Source of the DNA: Undaria pinnatifida
Lineage: Eukaryota > Sar > Phaeophyceae > Laminariales > Alariaceae
Assembly (NCBI GenBank): GCA_012845835.1
Contig: JABAKD010000007.1
Span: 9,178,223-9,242,222 of the forward strand
Length of the DNA stretch: 64,000 nucleotides
Direction: 5' to 3'
Positions 58,801 to 64,000 of this stretch are shown here, piece by piece; the stretch's first letter is position 1; each line of letters starts with the position of its first letter. The translations under genes were made by a program, and so were the position numbers. The notes beneath the pieces were generated by a model. That model was not told the origin of the DNA, searched no databases, and was given only the letters and a program-made list of their open reading frames with translations.

Positions 58801-61728
58801 TGGTGGTGGTGGTGGTGGTGGTAGTGGTGGTGGTGGTGGTGGTGGTGGTAGTGGTGATCGCAGTTGTGGTGGTACGTTGGTGTTGGCGGTGGTGGCAATG
58901 GCGTGGTGGTGTTGGAGGCGGAGGCGGAGGTGGTGGCTGTGTTAGTGATGGTGTTGGCTGGTGGTGATGACTTCGGTATTGGTGGTTGTGGTTGTGCTGG
59001 TGGTGGTTCTGTTTGGTATTGGTTGCGTTGTTGGCGGCCCTGGCTGTGTTGGTGTTTGTGTTGATGGTTTTGCTGGTGATGTGGCGTGGTGGGTAGTGAT
59101 GCTGTAGGTGGGTGGCGGCGGGGGTGGTGGCGGCATCGTTGCAGTGTGGTGGTGGTTGGGTTGGGGGTGGTGGTTGTGGCGGTCGACGTGGTGGTTGTGG
59201 TTGTGGTGTTGCCGTTGGTGTGGGTCGTGGTGGTGAAGATGGGGGTGGTGGCGGTGTTAGTGTTGGTATAGGTGGCGTTGGTGCTGATCGTGTTGTTGGC
59301 GGTGGTGGTGGTGGTTGTTGTGGTGGTTGTTGTGGTTTTGGTTGTGGTTGTGGTGGTTGTGGTCGTGTGGTGGTGGTTGTGGTGTCGTTGGTGTTAGTGT
59401 TGGTGTTGTTGATATTGATGTTGGTTGCGTTGGTGGGGTCGGTGGTATTGGTGGTTGTGGCGGCCGACGTGGTGGTTGTGGTTGTGGTGTTGCCGTTGGC
59501 GTGGGTCGTGGTGGTGGAGATGGTGGTGGTGGCGGTGATAGTGTTGTTATAGGTGGTGTTGGTGCTGATGGTGTTGTTGGCGGTGGTGGTGGTGGTGGTG
59601 GTGGTGGTGGTCGTGTGGTGGTTGTGGTGTCGTTGATGCTAGTGTTGGTATTGTTGATATTGATGTTGGTTGCGTTGGTGGGGTTGGTGGTATTGATGTA
59701 TTGGTGGTGGTGGTGGGTGGTGGTTGGGGTGGTGGTTGCAATTGCGTTGGTTGTGGTTGTGGCGGCGGCAGTGTAATATTGGTGCAGTGGTGGTTGTTAG
59801 GGTTGTCGTGGTGGTGTTGTGGTGGTTGCGTTCTGCTTGTGGTGGTGATAGTTGTGGTGGGGGTGTTGGTCGACGCAAAGCTGACGCCAACCACGTAGGC
59901 ACGTCCCGAATAGCAAAAAAAAACGGTGCGGCAAGCGAGGAAAAAACAACGAATGAACGAACAAGCAGACACAGTACCTTTGCGGGGAGTGGCCGACGCA
60001 GCAAGCTCTCATTGCCGAGCACACGGTGTAGACGTTCGGAGATATCCCTCCCGAGAGCATCGCCCTGAGAATGGCCAAGGCATCCTCCCACCGCCCCTGA
60101 TACACCCAAAGGTCAACAGCAAGAAGATAGATGAGAAACAAGAAACAACATCACGAAAAACAGCCTTGAAAGTTGATCCGCATGAGTTTGTTGCTGTCGT
60201 TTTTTTGTTGTTTTGACTTTATCATTGTGGTTGGTGTCGATATTGATAGAGTTTAACGCCTATACAGCTGGAAACCCGTTTTTCGGTGAAATTTACTTGG
60301 AATTAACTTAGGGAGGATTTCGGGGCTCTAAAGCTATGAATTGCTTAAATAATCCATCCGATTCATTTCCGCCCCCCCCCCCCCCCCCCCCCCCCTCCCC
60401 CCTTTTTTTTTCCCCGGTCCCTTTTGTTCGAACGCCCCATCCAAAATCGAAATCGGCCAGAGTAATAAACACTTCTACGCAATTGATATCACGTCATTAT
60501 CTTTCTAGCCATCCATGACGTAGCTTTAATTTATCTCCCCCCTTCCCCCAACGCCCCCTCCTTCCCCACCACCCGCACGATCGCCTAGACCTAGCACCAC
60601 GCGTATAGCAAGAGCCTACATATATGCGACCTAAACCTGTTAATAATCCTCCCCCCCCACACCCTTTTCCCTGCTCCCTCTTGCTCAAACGCCCCACCTA
60701 ACATCGAACTCTGCCAAAGTAATAAACACTTCCACGCAGTTGATATCACCTCATTATCTTTCTAGAGCCATCCATGCCGCTGCTCCAATTCAACCCCCCC
60801 CCCCCGCCCCCCCCTCCCCAACGCCTCCTCCTTATCCATCACCCGAACCATTATCTACACCTAGCACCACGCGTATAGCAAACCCCTACATCTATGTGAC
60901 CTAAAGCTGTTAAAAACCCTTTTGCCCCCCCCCCCCCCCCCCCCCACCCCCTCGAACACTCCGCCCTCTCTTCACTGGTTGTACGACATACAGGATATAC
61001 ATGAAAAACTGGTGCATTCCTGCCAAAACCGATAGATTTATCTCCTTAAGGATTTATAGTTTCCACGCACAGATTGAAGTTACCCGCCCCCCCCCCGCCC
61101 CGCTGCCTCGTGGTCAAACTCAGCCCCCCACGCCCTTAAAAACTCCACCCTCCCCTCACCGGTTATACGACTTACAGGATACACTTGATAAACTGATGCA
61201 TTTCCTTCCACAGCTGTCAGATTTTGTCCCCCTCAAAAATGTGATTTATAGTTTCCGCACACAGACTGACTAACATCACCCTGTTGATAGCTGCACTATA
61301 GTTCCAAGGGGAGTCACCGACGTATATCCTTAATGAGGACACACAGCCCGTAATACGCGCGGTCGGAGGATCACACACAGCTTGCAAAGATGAGTTTCGG
61401 CAAAATCTTCGATCTCACAGCTGGAGTGTATTTTTTCCTTTATAACACTGAAGCAAAAATCGGGCACCTCAGGCAATGAAAACCATAGTTTGCACTATCG
61501 ACTGTTTTGTTGAAGCTGGTTCAGTTGGTATACGAGGTGTACTCCGCATACACACGTACACTATATACTGGGCGACTTCAGCGCATTCAAATAGCCGAAG
61601 TCACCGCCTTAGGCCTTACCGCTTTTTCGCATGACCTGATGACCTGGTTGCAAGATACCACCGAGGGCGACACTCGGTCAAGCCGCATCAGGGTCAGAAG
61701 TTTCTTCGAAGTTTCCGCATCGCCGTGC
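55780..61728 (-). CDS. PPR-SMR protein gene (partial, multi-exon)
   Basis: Five exons on the minus strand at 61620-61728, 59978-60096, 58590-58679, 57048-57308 and 56028-56139 join in one frame with compatible phases. They encode at least three pentatricopeptide repeats followed by an SMR domain (MDLHGHS near its start, ITGQGRGS further on). PPR-SMR proteins are organelle-targeted RNA/DNA-binding factors in plants and algae (for example GUN1, SVR7, pTAC2). I infer plastid or mitochondrial RNA metabolism. All junctions use GT..AG. Introns are 0.9-1.5 kb and filled by repeats (F, B, GTG and AACC tracts, G, SINE H). The N-terminus with any transit peptide and the last SMR residues were not found, so both ends are partial. 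A duplicated SMR exon lies at 55780-55870. Confidence 0.88.
56028..56139 (-). CDS. PPR-SMR exon: SMR core
   Basis: 112 bp; acceptor TTTGTGTCAG, donor ATC|GTGAGT. Encodes (R)FALEEIWRHSQKDGASLG then DLTIITGQGRGSLHAFQPI. TGQGRGS is the conserved glycine-rich SMR motif. Phase 2 in, phase 0 out. Confidence 0.9.
56219..56300 (+). repeat. Repeat P, copy 3 (in intron)
   Basis: TTAACCCCTTTAGCACTGCA, GGGGCAAACCTAACTCGA and TCTAGTGCGGG; starts with a B-like TTAACCCCTTTA. Confidence 0.5.
56411..56702 (-). mobile_element. SINE H, copy 4 (in PPR-SMR intron)
   Basis: Reverse copy: tail TTTCCAGCTTCTGGACAAGC, B-box region reading as GTGAGTTCGAGCCCC, head at GCCACCGGGGCGACCGG. The T run at 56391-56408 abuts the tail. 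Confidence 0.92.
57048..57308 (-). CDS. PPR-SMR exon: last PPR helix, linker, SMR start
   Basis: 261 bp; acceptor TTCGCGTACAG, donor CAG|GTGGGT. Starts (K)DGRFDLADFFYREAYREG, completing a PPR. Then follow a Gly/Asp/Ala-rich linker of about 45 residues and VMDLHGHSLPLAHAAV, the LDxHG signature of SMR. Phase 2 in, phase 2 out. Confidence 0.92.
57490..57503. repeat. Poly-G run in intron
   Basis: About 13 G in a row, preceding repeat G copy 5. Confidence 0.85.
57560..57870 (+). repeat. Repeat G, copy 5 (in intron)
   Basis: CTGCCGGGACGGAGCACGTC, CCGACTAGGCAGGCATTGCG and GTGGACGATAGCTTCAAAG. Antisense to the host gene. Confidence 0.75.
58070..58570. repeat. AACCAAA-type degenerate tract, 0.5 kb (intronic)
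   Basis: AACCAAACCAAAACCAAACC variants. In the gene's sense this is GGTTT/TTGG-rich with no A/C. Unusual for a polypyrimidine region because G and T alternate. Confidence 0.92.
58590..58679 (-). CDS. PPR-SMR exon: PPR
   Basis: 90 bp; acceptor GTTGTTGCACAG, donor CAA|GTGAGT. Encodes (R)AIDLLAELRQFMGNALTLP then VYNTLVCSFH, the second helix of one PPR and the first of the next. Phase 2 in, phase 2 out. Confidence 0.92.
58757..59870 (+). repeat. GTG/GTT tract, 1.1 kb (intronic)
   Basis: (GTG)n at 58760-58850 passing into GGTGGTGTTGTGG-like degenerate repeats with duplicated blocks (GGCGGTCGACGTGGTGGTTG near 59180 and its relative near 59460). Val/Gly frames on plus and Pro/Thr/His frames on minus are artefacts. 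Confidence 0.93.
59978..60096 (-). CDS. PPR-SMR exon: PPR
   Basis: 119 bp; acceptor TGGGTGTATCAG, donor AAAG|GTACTG. Encodes GRWEDALAILRAMLSGGISP then NVYTVCSAMRACCVGHSPQ. A classic PPR spacing of helix, turn, ISPN and next helix. Phase 0 in, phase 2 out. Confidence 0.94.
60253..60348 (+). mobile_element. Mini-MITE B (in intron)
   Basis: TTAACGCCTATACAGCTGGA to GCTATGAATTGCTTAA; TTAA at both ends. Confidence 0.8.
60350..61447 (+). repeat. Repeat F, longest copy, about 1.1 kb (in intron)
   Basis: A distal module in two tandem units of about 245 bp (GCCAGAGTAATAAACACTTC... and GCCAAAGTAATAAACACTTC..., each with CTAGCACCACGCGTATAGCA). Two medial sub-units with C runs follow, then the conserved 3' block ending CAGCTGGAGTGTATTTTTTC. 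Antisense to the PPR-SMR gene. No reverse-transcriptase frame is visible. Confidence 0.85.
61620..61728 (-). CDS. PPR-SMR exon: PPR (most upstream found)
   Basis: 109 bp; acceptor TATCCTTCCCTCAG, donor GCG|GTAAGG. Encodes HGDAETSKKLLTLMRLDRVS then PSVVSCNQVIRSCEKA. Phase 2 in, so at least one more exon lies upstream, phase 0 out. I could not find it up to 64000. Confidence 0.9.
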
Positions 61729-61739
61729 CTGAGGGAAGG

Positions 61740-62400
61740 ATACGGGACGACGAGAGCAGCGATGCACCTAAACAAGATACCAGGAACCAGGAATACAACA
61801 GACGCTGTGACATGAAGTAATCGTACGCAAGTACAGTACAAAAAAAATGCACATATATTCAACACCTGGTGGTCACGTGTTGGCTTCCCTCGTTTTCTTC
61901 TCCTTTCTGTGATTTTTCGTTGCTGTTAGTGATCGGCGTTGAATTGAAGCCCATGCCGCCCATCGTCTTGTGGCGAAATATGAAGGCGGAATGGAGGCGA
62001 AGCTGCAAGAACGGATGCGCACAAAATTCATAAAAAAAAGAACTATTCATAAAAAAAGGACAAAAATACATTCAAAACCAACACGAAACTTAGATAATTG
62101 ACACAGAAAAAGAGTGAAAAATTGGTGCCCCCTCCACCCGCTGCCGCTGCCGCCGCTGCCGCTGCCGCTGCTGCTACTGCAAATAGTACCGCAACTTGAA
62201 AACTAAAAAATGAACAATTGGAGACGCGGAGATATGAAACATAGATCTTTGAAGGTTTTTGATGAATCGACTCCGCCGTCGCCGACAAGACTTTTCTAGG
62301 AACCCGATGAAACATCGAAGTCCATCGGCATGATCTTGCCCGGTATCGCAAGCAAGACAGGCCCTAACGCTCAGGACGTCAAATCCCAACAACGTGCGAC
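61740..62400. other. Unassigned; expected to hold upstream PPR-SMR sequence
   Basis: Minus-strand frames of 70-102 codons exist (61859-62071, 62043-62351), but none shows PPR helices. A CCGCTG repeat at 62139-62180 gives a poly-Ala frame. Confidence 0.35.
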
Positions 62401-62655
62401 CACGACGACCACAGCAACAGCTATTGCACTATTAATGGAAGCGGAACAGCGCAAGAAGGCAACTGCACTGAAACTAATACCGATAAAATACTACACCAGG
62501 AATACAAACCAAGCAACTACAATCACAACACCACCACACAACATCTAAACCAACCAGAATAACACCGGGCGCCCACCACAAAACAACATCAGCAGCACAT
62601 ACCTACAATGTCAACACCCAACGTCTACACCAACAACAGAAAAATACCGCTGGAT
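62400..62655. repeat. AAC/CAC-rich degenerate tract
   Basis: ACGACGACCACAGCAACAGC, CACAACACCACCACACAACA. Confidence 0.6.
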
Positions 62656-62659
62656 TGCG

Positions 62660-62755
62660 ACTACAATTGAGTTAAACTGACACACATGTACGAAAATACG
62701 TGGAAGTGTGGTGCGGTTAAGCTGATTTTTTCGCCCATCCGCCGGAGGGCGCACA
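62660..62755 (+). repeat. Repeat C, copy 7
   Basis: AATTGAGTTAAACTGACACA, ACGAAAATACGTGGAAGTG and CCCATCCGCCGGAGGGC. The surrounding AAC/CAC DNA continues on both sides, so C was inserted into the tract. Confidence 0.75.
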
Positions 62756-63475
62756 AAATAAAACACACACAATCACAAGAAAACAATAGCCGCCAATACC
62801 AACAACACCAATGCTGACAACAACTGTAACAAGTAGCACACGAAAAAAGTACCCAATTCGTAGCAGCAGCAGACAGCTACACCAACGCCCACATCAACAA
62901 CAACGAACAGCAAGAACAAGCTCCCTTGCCAGCAAAAACATCGACCACAGCAAACAATAACAACAACGACAACAACACTAACACCGACAATGGCAACAAC
63001 GTAGTCGCTAAGTAAGAACAGCATGAGCAAATAACAAAAATATCGACAACCAAATCAACAAAAGATGAAAACAACGTTGCCAACATCACTGACAAAAACA
63101 AACAGTCAGATCAGCCACAAACACCACCACCAATGCCAAACAACAACAAACGACATCGGCCGAACAGAAACAATCCAAACAGAAGCAACAGCAGCACCGA
63201 CGGCGAAAGTTACGACGACGGCAAACAACCTAATACCACCACCGCCAACACCCAACGCCACCGCCAACCATACCACCACCACCACGACACCGCCAACATC
63301 ACCAACATCAACACCGACACAACCACCATCGACACCAACACCTACATCACCAGCACCAACACCGCAAAACACCAACGCGACAACACGAAACGACACCATC
63401 AGCACCACCATCAGCGCCACCACCACCACCACAAACGACAACATCACAGGTAGCACACGTACAGAGTCTAAACTA
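62756..63475. repeat. AAC/CAC tract, 0.7 kb
   Basis: ACCACCACCACGACACCGCC, AACATCACCAACATCAACAC. The same composition as the intronic tract at 58757-59870 but on the opposite strand. Confidence 0.88.
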
Positions 63476-64000
63476 ACATGATATTTTCAGAACTACACGC
63501 AAGGGTGCTGACGACTTCCAACTTTTGTTCAGGTAGAAAAAATGAAAAAAATGTGTTGAAACCGACGAAAGTCACCCAAGGCCAACCAACCCACCTAACG
63601 AAACTGATTAGAAATCTAACAATGGTAGGGAAACATAGTGTTTATCCATTGTTTTCGCTCAATTTCGTGACTTGGGTTGGCCTTGGATTGATGCGTATTC
63701 CTGCTAGAAAACGAGTAGTTTAAAACATTTTCTTTGCTGATTTTCTTAATCGTGACGTGCGTTGGACATGGATTGATTGATACGTTTTCCAACCATTTTT
63801 GTTTTTTTGTCAACCTATTTGTTTCGTGTGTTGATTGGTTGGCCTTGGATTACGACGTTCGACGGCGTCAGTTCTATTTTACGAAACGATAAAAAAAAAC
63901 GTCAGCTGTGAGTTCGATAAATCCAAGGGTCGATACTCATATGTGCAATATTATTTACACTTTTTTCTACCCAATCCATCTTCTACCCAAGCAAACCAAA
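63476..64000. other. Unassigned stretch with a loose repeat
   Basis: TTGGTTGGCCTTGGATT-like phrases recur at about 63670, 63755 and 63838 (spacing near 85 bp). No gene recognised. Confidence 0.4.

Noticed and set aside
58731-60109. Val/Gly-rich and Pro/Thr/His-rich frames of up to 156 codons
   Set aside because: They come from the intronic GTG tract. Only the short part at 59978-60096 on the minus strand is coding.

Overview
This is a nuclear window from a eukaryote. It shows spliced exons with GT..AG borders, tRNA-derived SINEs, terminal-inverted-repeat transposons, long microsatellites and long poly-G/poly-C runs. There is no bacterial-style gene packing, operon, Shine-Dalgarno pattern, rRNA or CRISPR array. 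A PPR-SMR organelle-type protein gene with short GC-rich exons and repeat-filled introns of 0.9-1.5 kb fits a photosynthetic stramenopile such as a brown alga. That assignment is an inference; nothing in the window identifies the species.

The window is gene-poor and repeat-rich. Three coding units can be supported. (1) 55.8-61.7 kb, minus strand: five phase-compatible exons of a PPR-SMR protein, truncated at both ends of what I can read, plus an in-frame duplicated SMR exon at 55780-55870. (2) 16920-17891, minus strand: a GC-rich, low-complexity ORF of 323 aa built around a 5-residue repeat. (3) 11395-12213, plus strand: a 272-aa ORF with a PHD-like C4HC3 zinc finger and a C-terminal PIP-box-like motif, carried by a 1.6-kb pogo-like transposon (11189-12790) whose TIRs, TA target duplication and empty site can all be read here. 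Two weaker coding candidates lie at 42700-43011 (minus) and 44033-44131 (plus).

Layout. 0-9.5 kb: poly-G runs, a 113-bp tandem repeat and many dispersed repeats. 9.5-13 kb: a tandem array (unit about 250 bp) with one huge ATT expansion, interrupted by the pogo-like element. 13-19 kb: repeats, then the low-complexity ORF. 19-23 kb: a 1.94-kb composite segment duplicated in tandem, each copy carrying a long hairpin. 23-38 kb: nested MITEs and SINEs. 38-42 kb: two separate 0.5-kb direct duplications and small pogo-like MITEs. 44-52.7 kb: more MITEs, a 53-bp tandem repeat, and long degenerate satellites (GGTAACATC-like and CAGA-like). 53-55.7 kb: further short tandem repeats. 55.8-62 kb: the PPR-SMR gene. 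62-63.5 kb: AAC/CAC repeats.

Local family labels (mine, not database names): A, about 260-290 bp MITE with GACGCGTGCTACGATAGAGG ends. B, about 90-bp MITE with TTAA target duplications. C, repeat with CATCCGCCGGAGG end. E, repeat with a tRNA-like head. F, up to 1.1-kb retroposon-like repeat with a fixed 3' end. G, about 230-bp repeat. H, tRNA-derived SINE. J and K, short elements with pogo-like CAGT ends. L, M, N, O, P, Q, R, S, T, U, V and X, other repeats. The biology here is mainly that of mobile DNA: B inserts into A and C, N into O, Q and E into A, A into S, and the pogo-like element into array U. These nests give a relative chronology without any outside alignment.
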